Below are positions 52,310-63,781 of a stretch of 64,000 bases of DNA, piece by piece; position 1 is the stretch's first letter, and the number at the start of each line of letters is the position of its first letter. Both the position numbers and the translations under genes were made by a program. This DNA comes from Dipteris shenzhenensis (Eukaryota > Polypodiophyta > Polypodiopsida > Gleicheniales). The notes beneath the pieces were generated by a model. The model was not told the DNA's origin. It did no database searches and worked only from the letters and a program-made list of their open reading frames with translations. The DNA is taken from NCBI GenBank assembly GCA_047967505.1, contig CM106539.1. One strand, 5' to 3'.

Positions 52310-54690
52310 CAATTACCCCCAAAATCTGAGCCACCTCCTCTTGAATGGTCCCCTGATGGACTTGAAGGAGTATGCACAACAAATGAGCCCTTCCTTATGA
52401 ATACTTTGCCAGTGGAAATGTTACCCCATAGTTCCAAACATAAGAAGTTTCAAAATTTTAAGCCACATGTGTGAATGAAGCTTGATAATGAGACTTTAGA
52501 AAAACAAATTTCAAAAGAGCCTTAAAAATTGGTTAATGATACTATGCCACCGAGTACCTATAGCACATGTCAGGATAGTTCAACACCATCAAATGCTGAT
52601 CTTCAAGAAGTCCCAGAGTAATTCAAGAACTACACAATTGGTAGTGCCTCCATAGCAATGCCAAGACCAAAAAGAGAATCTGATGTGTAAGAAGCCAATA
52701 ACGTTGGAGGGACTCCAATCTATGAGGGACCAGCCAAAACTTACACAATAAACATCGACCTTGAAGGGGAGGAAGAAAAAGTGGTATTCATTAGGAAACA
52801 TCTTACACAGGAAGACGAAACAAAGCTCAAAGCACTCCTAATGAAATGCCAAGACTGCCTACCATGGTCATATAGGAAAATGAAGGAAATTTCACCAAAA
52901 GTGGCAGTAGACATGATACCTATTAGGGAAGGTGACCACACTAAGGTATGTGGACCTTATAGAACAAATCCAAAATATGGCACCATGGTCTATGATGAAC
53001 TAGAAAAACCTTTGGATGCCAGATTCATATATGATATAGAGCACACTGATTGGGTTTCACACATCGTCATTGTGCCTAAACACAACAAGAATCTAAGAAT
53101 ATGTGTGAACTTAAAGAAAGACAATGCTGCCACAATCAGGGATCCCTATCCCCTACCCTTAATAGAAATAGTGTCGGAAAGTCGTTGGATTAGAGATATA
53201 CGACTTCTTGGATGGATTTAGTGGCTATAAGCAAGTGCGAATTGCTCCTACTAACCAATCAAAAAATAGCATTTACAATAGAATGGGGTATATTTACCTT
53301 TAGAGTAATGCCATTCAACATTTGTAATGCAGCAGCCACATTCTAGAGAGTCATGTTCATAGCTTTCAAGTCATTTGTGAATAAGTTTCTACAGGTGTTC
53401 TTGGATAAGTTGTGTGCATCCAATTGAACAAAAACGACCACTTGAAATGTCTTAAAGCAGTTCTAATCAAATGCAGGGAGTATGGCAATCTCTTTAAATC
53501 CAACAAAATGCCAGTTCATGGTCACCCACAAAGTTGTTTTGGGACACATTGTTTCTCAACATGGAATTGCAACAACAATTGACATGGACAAAATTAAAAT
53601 CATCATGGAATTGCCTCCTCCTACAAATTCCAAAGGTGCACAGGCCATTATGGGACATGATGAGTATTATATAAGATTTATCTTGCGGTATGCCATGATA
53701 GCCAGACCACTTTACAAATTATTAGTGGAATTCTTATGGACATAAAAGTGTGACCAAACCTTTGATCTTTAAAAGTGGTGCCTAATCATAGCACCCATCC
53801 TTATATCTCCCAATGGGGATATTGGTTTTCATGTTCATATTGATGGCTCTAAGTATGCAATTGGGAGTGTGCTTTGCCGACCTGGTGAACATAAGAAAGA
53901 CTACCCATTCTACTTTGCCAATTGATAACTCAATGATGCAAAGATAAACTATACCACCACAGAGAGAGAAGCCCTAGCAATTGTGTATAGTGTTAATAAT
54001 ATTTTGACACTATTTATTAGCAAATGACTTTGTCTTCTACACAAACCATCAAGCATTACTTTATCTTGTGAGCCATCCGTGTACAACAGGAAGAGTAACC
54101 AGATGGCTCCTCTTGCTTCAAGAATTCAACTTCAAAATAGTGGTCCACAAAGGTTCCCAACACTACATTCCGATCACATATCTTGTGTCAAGTCAGGAGT
54201 AGAAGATGACTTGCTAGATGCCACACTATTTCACATAGATGTTATTATAGATTGGTGTGTAGATATCATTGGGTACTGAGTGGTAGGAAGACCACCACCT
54301 AAAATGAAAGAAGTGGATGCTAGAAGACTAATTTTAAAATTTGCACCCTATCAACTCATTGCAGGACAACTATACAAGATGGGCAAGGACCACATTTTGA
54401 GAAGATGTGTAATGCCTCATGAGATCATGCCAATCCTTAGTGAAGTCCATGAAGGCATTGCAGGAGGACACTTCCAAGGGGAAGTGACAATAAGAAAAGT
54501 CCTCCTTGTAGGCTATCGGTGGCCAACACTTTGGGTAGATGCCTATAAATACATCAAAAGCTATAATGTATACCAATGGGCTACTAAACCATAAAACAAG
54601 GACTTCAATCCCCTGAAAAGAGTTGTTGCACAAAAACCATTTTAAAAATGGGGGATCGATTTTGTGGTCCCCTTCCATCCTTGGGGGATG
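52310..54690 (+). pseudogene. Ty3/gypsy pol remnant: RT, RNase H, integrase start
   Basis: In order: linker (PPPLEWSPDGLEGVCTTNEP); RT fingers (YDIEHTDWVSHIVIVPKHNK, LRICVNLKKDN); palm block (AFTIEWGIFTFRVMPF, with shifts and a stop near 53344); the YLDD region, degenerate with VFLDKLC in place of VFLDD; thumb block (PTKCQFMVTHKVVLGHIVSQ). RNase H follows (GFHVHIDGSKYAIGSVLC, YTTTEREALAIVYS). The integrase zinc-binding region (ILSEVHEGIAGGHFQGE) has CYQW changed to VYQW, and the core starts WGIDFVVPF at about 54655, where it stops. The gene order RT-RNase H-integrase marks it as Ty3/gypsy. At least ten stops or shifts; no LTRs recognised. Confidence 0.85.
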
Positions 54691-54699
54691 CACTATTAA

Positions 54700-55000
54700 G
54701 AAACCCTATGTATCACATGTATTCATGGGGTATTAAGAAAACCCCTCAACTAAAATAAAACCACCCTTATTTACTTATGAACTAATGGGTTGTTTTCTAA
54801 AATTTAATTAAAAAACCATCTTGTTATTGTAAGCCTGTTAAAATTTTCCCAAAAGTTGAATTAAAATACCCCACATGCAAAATAATCCAGGTAGCAGTAT
54901 TCTTATTTTTTCTTCTACATCATATCCCATGTGCTTCCTTATTTTCTTTGTCCTTGATTTCTGGGATACTATGACTGTCTCGTTGGAAAGCTCTGAAACT
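54700..55000. other. AT-rich gap, no gene seen
   Basis: Non-coding sequence between the end of the gypsy remnant and the next open frame. Confidence 0.5.
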
Positions 55001-55005
55001 GTTTC

Positions 55006-55630
55006 ATGGTTTGGAACCCATTCCTTTTTCAAACAACTAAGGCGAGACCAAGGCTCTCTGAGGGAATGTTTAGGGAGAATGGGATAGAGAAGTGGCACAT
55101 TGGCATGCAGTTGTGGTTTCGCAAACATGTCGAGAGCTGGTTCTTCAGTAATGCTGACCCAGAATGGATGAGGATGCGGGTGCTAGTGTGGGGTCTAGAC
55201 CACAAAGTGGTCCGCAACTGCAGATGGCATGTGGACTGATGGGTTCCAGTAGTTCCGAAGGTGGTATTGGTAGTACGGATAATAGTAAAGGAGTGGCTAT
55301 GGAGTCCATGCTGACTGGGAGGATCAGCATGAAAAGTATGAAGATTTGGCTGCCAGCATTGAGAAATGTAGTTTCTCACTCTAGCAAAAGAGTGGAGGTG
55401 CTGAAGCGGCAAAGGCATTCTCTGTGTTTGTGGTTAGAATTGTGTGCCCATTCTTTCAGTTTGTCATTGCCTCATCGTCCTCCTTGGTGGAAAGAATCGG
55501 ATCATTTTTTGGAGAAGTTTTATAATAAGCACACTTCCTTTCCTGGATTACCTGACCCTTATTCCTATGAGCTTATGGTAATTCAGTGGCCAGCGACACA
55601 ACATGAGTTTTGGCAACAACAGTTGCCACC
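55006..55630 (+). pseudogene. Unidentified coding remnant ending at copia A4
   Basis: Two overlapping plus-strand frames: one ends WFFSNADPEWMRMRVLVWGL at about 55239. The other (from 55164) reads GSSSSEGGIGSTDNSKGVAM, MKIWLPALRNVVSHSSKRVE, LSLPHRPPWWKESDHFLEKF and MVIQWPATQHEFWQQQ. Codon use and composition look like protein, and a single shift could join them. The frame runs into A4 at about 55630, which truncates it. I do not recognise the family. Confidence 0.35.
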
Positions 55631-56500
55631 GATAGGAACCTTGCAAACTCATTTGAGAGGTACTCTCCCCCTCCATCTGACTTAGGCATTTTATTTGCAA
55701 GCCTGTTTCCATTTCAGCCATAGCTTTAAAAGCTTTGAAATGCCCAAACACTTCACTTTTCTTTTTCATAAAATACACCCAAAGTTTTCTACTATAGTCA
55801 TAAATAAAAGTGACAAAATAATGGCAGCCTCCAATAGATACTGCTTTAGGATTCCACACATCAGAGTGGATTAATTCCAATGGCCTCTTACTCTTTTGAA
55901 CATGTCTATGACAAAATAATGGTAGCCTCCAATATATACTGCTTTAGTAGTCCACACATCAGAGTGGATTAATTCCAATGTAGTCATAAATAAAAGTGAC
56001 AAAATAATAGGAGCCTCCAATAGATACTGCTTTAGTAGTTCACACATCAAAGTGGATTAATTCCAATGGCCTATTACTCTCTTGAACATGTCTAGGAAAT
56101 GGTTTCCTTGCCTGTTTTCCAAATTGACACGCTTCACATACCTTATGGATTTCAGCAACCTTGAACTTAGGCAATCCTACAACAATATTTTGGGCCTGCA
56201 TTAATTTAAGTCATTGTACATTAACATGACCAATGCATTTATGCCAGACAGGTATTTCTTTTTCCCATTCTGCATAGATAAAGGAATTTTACCAATCTTC
56301 ACAATAGGATGTGCAGTATCATCACCAGCCTCCACAAATCCTGGTCTTTCCATTTTCCTTGCATCCTACATCCATTCTGCATGACCTGTCATGTGGTTTG
56401 ATGCACTTGAGTCAACATACCACACATCATTGCTTTCTTCTACACTTGTCACAGAATTGGTCATGTGCTGCACCATAAACAAATGCTCATTTATGTCATC
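55631..56500 (-). pseudogene. A4 protease-integrase with triplicated ~95 bp segment
   Basis: Protease VWYVDSSASNHM-like region near 56400, with a deletion of roughly 240 bp to the finger cysteines near 56130. The integrase start (HSDVWNPKAVSIGGCHYFVT) is present three times in tandem, at about 55797-55880, 55910-55979 and 55980-56068. It then reads through GLQIKCLSQMEGEST, a shifted RSDGGGE. Not functional. Confidence 0.8.
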
Positions 56501-56529
56501 ACCCTATCTACTAGAGGATGCATAATTGC

Positions 56530-57442
56530 CTTGCTACAATTTTTCATTCATGATGTCATTCTACTTTTTGTAGTAGTCGTTAGCCATGTGACCCTTTTTA
56601 CCACAGTAGTAGCATTCAACATTGTTGTTTGCATTTTGGCCTCTCTGCCATCCACCGAGACCTCTTTGGCTCCCCCTACCTCTAAAGTTACCACATCCTC
56701 CTCCATAGGACTGGTTTTCTTGAATTTTCTACATATTCTGATTTCTGCCACAACCTCCAAATAGGCCTAATCATCTACCTTGCCTCTACCTCTTCCAGCA
56801 TTTGAGTAGAAGAGAGTTTCTTTTGAAGTTCCTCCTGAAGAAGATGCACCACCATTTCTCTGCTCTTCAGATATTAGAAGAGCAATCAACTCCCCAAAAT
56901 CAGGAAAATTCTCACGGATGGCAATGGATGTCTGGAACTGTGCATAATCCTTTCCTAGACCCCATTCAAGGTCACAAAAACTAAATCATCATCTTCCACT
57001 AGCAACCCAATGGAAGCAAGTGCATCTCCAATCTTCTTCACCTCCATGTGGTAGTCATTGATGCTCATATTTTCTCTTTGCACATTACGCAACTCCTGCT
57101 TGAGCTGCATTTTTCTGGCTTGCGTATTTGTGCTATACATCTTTGTCAAAGTATATCCGCCTCCTTCGGCATGCTTGCATCCTGAATATGCACAATCATA
57201 GAATCTAAAATACTGATAGACAGCTAGTACATAACTTTCCTAGCTCTCTCATGCCAATCTTTAAATGCGTGCCGCTCCTATTGATTAGAAACATTAGAAA
57301 TAACTGGTTCTTGTTCAACTCCAGTGATGAACTCCCAATAGCCTTTTCCCTTAAGGAAATTCGTCATTCTAAACTTCCTGGGAAGTTGTTCTTGTCAAGC
57401 TTTTCAGTGACTATTTGTGAAAAAGAGGATCAGACGCCATTA
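56530..57442 (-). pseudogene. A4 gag
   Basis: Copia gag of the A family with start near 57442 (disturbed by an insertion after DPLFH), a TKMYSTNTQARKMQLKQEL block, RG-rich region and a zinc knuckle CYYCGKKGHMANDY whose last cysteine is tyrosine. Several shifts. Confidence 0.78.
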
Positions 57443-57979
57443 CAGAACACTGCAGAAATATTCTATCACTGCAAAAAACACTTCTTCTTCCTCACAAGGG
57501 CAAATTTGCAAAACTGACGAAAGTGGTATTTGACCACACAGTCACTTCCTAGTGATGATTTTGCATCAACAAGAAATAAGAATGATTTTGTCACTCCCAA
57601 TATCTCTATGCATAGGCAAACAATGCAATTTTTGTGACAGCTTTTCACCGACTTATAGAACAGTGGTTGCATAGCAAAAATAGGGCACCTTTCAGCTTGC
57701 GGAAAACGTTTGCCACCAAAACGGGCCCCGAAACGGCCTCGAATCAAAAAAATAATGTCACCAAGGGATTTGCCTCTTCCTGGACCATATATTACCCTCT
57801 CGCCACAATGTGAAGGGCATCCCAATCTGAGACGGTGCACTCTTGCACTTTTCGGTTGTGCTACCTGCAGAGATTTGCTCCCAAACTCGAAAAAGGAAAG
57901 CAACACTAATCCTCTTACCAAGACAAACTTGGTTTGGTTTCTTGAGCTCCTTACCATGAACCGAGCTTTGATACCATGT

Positions 57980-58163
57980 GAAGAGAGTGGGAGAGAAGTA
58001 AGGAGTCTCACCTAAATCTTTCTCACATACACAATGGGGGAATACACACAAAGGTGGAGGCTGAAAACAGTTTTCCTCTTCTTAGTTGTGAAAGCCAAAA
58101 GTACTCTCTCTTTAAGTAAAAAAGCAATAGATGAACCCTATATGTGGGTCTCAAACCAAACCC
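57980..58163 (-). repeat. Partial 5' LTR of A4
   Basis: Inner ~184 bp of an A-type LTR starting (plus strand) TGTGAAGAGAGTGGG. It is preceded by a PBS with one change (GCTTTGATACCA for GCTCTGATACCA). Homology ends at CAAACC. Confidence 0.8.
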
Positions 58164-58568
58164 TATAATGGTGGTATGTAATTTTTTGTCAAGGAGTTGA
58201 TGAGTATCATCAGGTGATATCTCATAGACAAAGTGAAGCTGAGGCCTCTCCCAAGCAGTGTCGTCGATGGACAAGAAATCATTCAATGAAACTACCTTGC
58301 ACTCAATGAACGGATTGATGCTCAGATTACAAGCTGACTATACCAAAGAGTGATCTTCTTGGAGGCACGCCACATATCTCTGTTCGAGCAAATGGTGGAT
58401 ACAGGCTACCTGGAAACTGCGCAAAAATTGTATGGTGCTAAGGCTCTACAGCAGGACCGTCTGCACGACACAAGTTCCACAGCCACTGGACTAAAAACAT
58501 GGCAACCCAGGTACGTGATCGCAATAAGCCATAACCCGAGGACGGGTAATAAAATAGATCCGGGGGTA
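58164..58568. other. Unassigned sequence left of F2
   Basis: No recognised element or gene. Short open frames on both strands are unsupported. Confidence 0.4.
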
Positions 58569-59692
58569 TGTTGACTCTGTGCCAACATGAACTTATGAAG
58601 AAAGAGAAGGTGTTACAACTTTGTGTTACAACTTCTAGACACAACTTTATGTTACGACTTTGTGTAACAACTTTGTGTTGCAAGTTTGTGTTACAAGTTT
58701 ATGTTACGACTTTGTGTAACAACTTTGTGTAACAACTTTGTGTTACATCTTCTACATGAAGAGAGAGAATGTGTTACGACTTTGTGACACAACTTTGTGT
58801 TACAACTTTGTGATACGACTTTGTGTTACATGCAGAGAGGGAAGCTCTCCAACTTGTATAAATACCCCATAATGGAATGAAGCCCAGACTCTTGGGGCAT
58901 TGTGTTGAGTCTACATTGGTATTCCAAGCATTTGTCTCAAGTGTCCATGCTTCCTTGCACTGCACGTCCAAAAGCATGTCCTAACATTGCAACCCTTCTC
59001 CCCTCTCCTCCAACCTTGCAACCCACCCTCTCCCTCTCCTCCTCCCTCCTCCTCCTCCCTCCTCCTCCTCCTCCTCCTCCTCCCTCCTCCTCCTCCTCCT
59101 CCCTCCTCCTCCTCCTCCTCTCTCCTCCTACTCCTCCTCTCTCCTCCCTCTCCCTCCTCCTCTTCCCTCCTCCTCCTTCCTCCTCTCTCTCTTACTACAC
59201 CCATGCTCTTACACCTTCTTCCTCTCCCACTCCTATGCTTTCCTAAACCCTTAACTCAATGATCTATGAGGGAGACGAGTTCTCCACCATGTACTTTACT
59301 CTGAACCTTGGATCCTCCTCCTAACCCTGAACTCCTTCTATACCTTGGAACCTCCTTCTGAACCCTGGAACTCTTTCTAACCCTGAACTCTTTCTAAACC
59401 CTGGAACCTCCTTCTGAACCCTTAAACTCCTCCTAAACCCTACAACCCCCAATGGAGGCGGAAGCCTTCATTACCCCAACAACAATGGTTTACGTGCCTT
59501 TTACACATGCTTGCATTATGTTTACTCACCACACTTAAGCCTACGTCTCTCACCGGAACACGACTCGAGGTCCTAAGCTACATATATACTACAACGACAA
59601 TTCCAATATATCTGTAGGTGACAAAAAGCCTCGGAACCCTGCAACATAGAATACCCAGCTCTTCCTACGGAAGCGGTAGGAAAGACCCAACA
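58569..59692 (+). repeat. Complete LTR of family F
   Basis: Contains about 240 bp of degenerate 15-17 bp repeats built from AACTTTGTGTTAC, a TATAAATA box near 58857, the CTC microsatellite, and a stretch of CTGAACCCTGGAACTC-type repeats. It ends in CA, followed by TT and the PBS. Confidence 0.8.
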
Positions 59693-59694
59693 TT

Positions 59695-59712
59695 TGGCGC
59701 CGCTGCCGGGGA
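59695..59712 (+). other. F2 primer binding site (tRNA-Asp)
   Basis: TGGCGCCGCTGCCGGGGA matches the complement of the 3' end of the tRNA-Asp copy in F1, with one change (GCTG for GTTG). GGGGA is shared with the inverted LTR that follows. Confidence 0.8.
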
Positions 59713-60142
59713 GAAGGGTTGCAAGGTTAGGACATGCTTTTGGACGTGCAGTGCAAGGAAGCATGGACACTTGAGACAAATGCTTGGAATACCAATGTAG
59801 ACTCAACACAATGCCCCAAGAGTCTGGGCTTCATTCCATTATGGGGTATTTATACAAGTTGGAGAGCTTCCCTCTCTGCATGTAACACAAAGTCGTATCA
59901 CAAAGTTGTAACACAAAGTTGTGTCACAAAGTCGTAACACATTCTCTCTCTTCATGTAGAAGATGTAACACAAAGTTGTTACACAAAGTTGTTACACAAA
60001 GTCGTAACATAAACTTGTAACACAAACTTGCAACACAAAGTTGTTACACAAAGTCGTAACATAAAGTTGTGTCTAGAAGTTGTAACACAAAGTTGTAACA
60101 CCTTCTCTTTCTTCATAAGTTCATGTTGGCACAGAGTCAACA

Positions 60143-60300
60143 CTAGGTTTAACAATAGAAGGAATACCCAACTCATCATCAAGGCTCTGTTCTGAGCCAC
60201 TGGATTCACCATCCACATAAGAGTGACGTGCATCCACATCAACCATGGGCTACTTGATCTACTTTCTCTTTTCCTTTTCATGATACTTGCATACCACTAT
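60143..60300 (-). pseudogene. Copia A pol scrap (linker region)
   Basis: About 155 bp matching the linker between integrase and RT of A1 (4680-4850), minus strand. It encodes pieces such as DELGIPS and SGSEQ. Bounded by F2 on the left and by a minisatellite on the right. Confidence 0.7.
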
Positions 60301-60324
60301 TTGCACTCTATTTGCATTGCTACT

Positions 60325-60815
60325 ACGATGCAAGAAAGAAGAGAGTGTCTATGGAAGAACTAGGATAGAAGAATACTTGGTTATCAAGATGGATGAAAGA
60401 AGACTCTGAGAGTGTTTGCGGAAGGACTAGGATAGAAGAATACAAGAAGAATACAAGTTAATGAGAAGAACTAGGATGCAAGAAAGAAGAGAGTGTCTGT
60501 GGAAGAACTAGGATAGAAGAATACTTGGTTATCAGGATGGATGAAAGAAGACTCTGAGAGTGTTTGTGGAAGGACTAGGATAGAAGAATAAAAGAAGAAT
60601 ACAAGTTAATGAGAAGCACTAGGATGGATGAAAGAAGAGAGTGTTTGTGGAAGAACTAGGATAGAAGAATACTTGGTTATCGGGATGGATGAAAGAAGAC
60701 TCTGAGAGTGTTTGCGGAAGGACTAGGATAGAAGAATACAAGTTACTCAGAAGGACTAGGATGTAAGAAATAAGAGAGTGTTTGTGGAAGGACTAGGATG
60801 GAAGAATACAAGTGC
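60325..60815. repeat. About 145 bp minisatellite, 3.5 copies
   Basis: Unit contains GGATGCAAGAAAGAAGAGAG, GGAAGAACTAGGATAGAAG and GAAGACTCTGAGAGTGTTT. Copies begin at about 60329, 60474, 60622 and 60759. Purine-rich, non-coding. Confidence 0.75.
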
Positions 60816-61430
60816 ACTAAGGCACGATGTGTTCACTACGATAAGGATAAGGGTTGGAATAAAGTGAGTGGCACGATGTGTTCACTATGATAAGGGTTGG
60901 AATAAAGCGAGTGGAGATTGAATGCTCTACTTTAAGTGAGTGGAGATGATAAGGATAAGGGTTGGAATAAAGTGAGAGAAGCATTGCGAATGCTCTACTT
61001 TAAGTGAGTGGAGACTGTCCAACTGAATAAAATTCTCATCACACAAGGATTTATTTCCAAATAATCACATCATCACACATTCATATCATAAAATTGTGTG
61101 CATGAAGAAATATATTACAAATATTACATCATCACATATTCATATCAAAATTCTCATCACACAAGGATTTATTTTCAAATAATCACATCATCACACATTC
61201 ATATCATAAAATTGTGTGCATGAAATAAATATATTACAAATATTACATCATCACATATTCATATCAAAATTCTCATCACACAAGGATTTATTTCCAAATA
61301 ATCACATCATCACACATTCATATCATAAAATTGTGTGCATAAAGAAATTATATAAATATCATGATTATGCCACTTAAGTAATAAGTCACAAATTGGTGTA
61401 TAATCAACAAAAACTACAAACACAACATCA
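60816..61430. repeat. Satellite-like flank of U2 (includes ~120 bp x 3)
   Basis: First a repeated GATAAGGGTTGGAATAAAG / CTACTTTAAGTGAGTGGAG block, then three ~119-122 bp units beginning AAATTCTCATCACACAAGG at about 61027, 61146 and 61268. A shorter form of both blocks flanks U1 at 26.98-27.4 kb, so they belong to the same duplicated segment. Confidence 0.7.
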
Positions 61431-61439
61431 TACATGCAT

Positions 61440-63781
61440 CACAACTCTTGTGATGCTTCTAGTGGAGACTCTGGCAACTCTTCGGATGCTTCCAATGGAG
61501 GCTGTGGTGCTGTAGATGTACACTCGGTCTCTACTTCTTTTGTAGTATGTAGTGCTTTCGGAGTAAACTCAGTATCCTCTTCCTTAAATGCAAGCGGAGG
61601 CGGTGGCAACTCTTCTGATGCTTCCAGTGGAGGCTGTAATGCTGTAGGTGTACATTGGGTCTCTACTTCTTCTATAGTATGCAGTGCTTTCATAGTAGAC
61701 TCAGTCTCCTCTTCCTTAAAGGGAAGCTCTGGTATTGCTTCAGTTGCACGTTGTATTCTAATGGCGCAATTAGGTCTCGAATGATTTTAGCCCAAAACAA
61801 TTGTATATCCTCCTCTGAATATTTGAGCTCCAAAGAGTCTTACGATGAGATCTATGGCTTAAGTGAGAAAATTTCTTTGAAAATCAACATGCAGTTGTAG
61901 GCAACTCTCCACCCACAACTATGCCCATCTTCCTGCTCTACTACTAAACGCTTTTGGAAGTCTACCGAGTCTTTGTACTGTCCTGTTTCTCTGATAGCAG
62001 ATACCAACTTCTCAATCGACCTGCTCATCATGACATATTAAAAAAACTTAGTGTATCTATCACATAAGGTACATAATATAGAAGTAACAACAGATTAATA
62101 GAATACTTACGTTTGCACTGAGCCATGAAAGCCTGCAATCGAGTTAACAAACCAACAATAGTTGTCTTCAAGGTTCCAAACCACCAGACTCCAATGTTCC
62201 CTACACGAATAATTAAGAACCATTATTATTTAACACAATGTTGCCAGTATAAGATGAAAATAAAGGTTGCCATGATACTTACATCTCATGATATGCCATA
62301 AATAGGACTCGCACGCCATGTAAATGTAAAGGCTGTAATAATTTACAAACATCGGCTATTGTCTTTCTGCTATCGCTAAGTATAGGAGAAAGGAGGGAAT
62401 CCAACATATACGCACGATTTTGTACGACTCTACCAAATCGTGAGATAACTATACTGCACCAACAAATAAATGAATATTAGCTTATTAGATTTAATCAAAA
62501 TAAATGAATATTAGCTTATTAGCTTATTAGATTAAATCAAAATATTGAATTATCAAGTAGAGAAAAATTTTGTATCAAACCTGAGAATGGCCATCATAAC
62601 GTTGTTATTGACCTCATTTGAAGCTCTAGAGAGAATTGAAATCTCTTCTCCCCCAAATTCAAGATACTGAGGTCTATGTTGAATCATAACCCTAACATTA
62701 AAAGAGCTTCCCAATTCTTTTAATGAAGCCATGTTTGTAGAGTTGAGGTCATCTATCCTCTTTGACTCTTTGATGGCATTCATTTTGCAATCAATGATTG
62801 CTCGATAAATGCATAGAGATGCAAATCCGTATATGTTGATAGTGTGGTGTCATTTTGCATCTCAAAAATTTGACCAAGTACCAAAAAGCAATTGTAGCCC
62901 ACCCTCCATCCACAATTATAGATGTGGCTATTATCTTGATGTGATACCTGACATGTTATATACTCTATTTGTTGTGCCAAGTCACATTGCCGCATTACTA
63001 TGTCGATAGCATCTACTAATTTTCGAGCTGATCTGCATATCAAAACATATAACAACAGTGAATATGTGCATTGCATATCAATCTACATGTCAAGAAGTGA
63101 CAACAAGTGTAGTCTATACTTACTCTAACACATTGCCATGGACGGATGTCATTGAGTTTGCAAAGAAGCACTTCTTCGCAAGGATGTCCACAACTACCAG
63201 ACTCCAATGTGAGCTGCATTATCAATAAAGAATAATTACTATGTTTGAGACAATTCTAGCAATGCAATAGAAAAAACAAGTAGGGTTTGATGCTTACTTC
63301 TCATAATATGCTGTAAAAATAACTCGTGCGTCATTCATAGGAATGTGCTTCAACCACTTGCAAACATTCTCTATGGTTTCTTCTTTGTTGCTAAGCACTT
63401 CCGAAATACGAGGATCGAGCATATATGAAACACTTTGTATATTTTGCGGGAAATTTGCTATAACATTACTATATTAAAAAAAAAAGTATTAGCTTCTTGG
63501 GTTTAATCAAAATAAGCAAAGTATAAAGCCAAGGAAAAGGCTGCATCAAACCTGAGGATGGTTGTAATGACTTTGACATTAACCTCATTCTTAGGATTCA
63601 AGAGGATTGAAATCTCTTCTTCACCAAATTCAAAAAAATGAGGTTGTTGTCGAATTAACAACATAGCAGTGAATGAACTTCCAATCTGCTCCAATAGATT
63701 CATATTTTTATGACTCATCTTATTGAGGGAGTAGTCTACATCGTATTCTTCTTCACTTGCTATGTCCTCCACATCCTCCTT
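61440..63781 (-). pseudogene. Two-unit Ulp1-like (C48) protease gene, copy U2
   Basis: Exons: a 63552-63781, b 63298-63468, c 63124-63213, d 62581-63032, e 62283-62453, f 62111-62200, g about 61440-62020. Exons b and e are both 171 bp, c and f both 90 bp. Better preserved than U1: a, b, c, e and f have no stop. Both His motifs (HWSLVV, in c and f) and both Cys motifs (YNCGWRVGYNC in d; QEDGHSCGWRVAYNC in g) are present. A ~80 bp deletion shifts exon d near 62785, and g has stops after FSLKP and ISS plus a one-base loss near 61765. The tail carries two PPLEASEELP repeats. Further 5' exons probably lie beyond 63.8 kb. Confidence 0.65.

Larger units (their letters stand above)
55631..58163 (-). 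mobile_element. Element A4: 3'-truncated copia A copy
   Basis: Minus strand: partial 5' LTR 57980-58163, a mutated PBS, leader, gag, a short protease/integrase part, ending in the integrase core at about 55631. The LTR lacks its outer half, and RT, RNase H and the 3' LTR are missing. Confidence 0.85.
58569..60142 (+). mobile_element. Element F2: LTR, PBS and inverted partial LTR
   Basis: A complete 1.12 kb LTR (58569-59692, TGTTGACTCTGTG to GACCCAACA), TT, a tRNA-Asp PBS (TGGCGCCGCTGCCGGGGA, 59695-59712), then an inverted copy of the first ~435 bp of the same LTR (59708-60142). The two arms form a long palindrome. No coding sequence and no target duplication (GGGTA left, CTAGG right). The right flank is copia A pol sequence. 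Confidence 0.8.
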
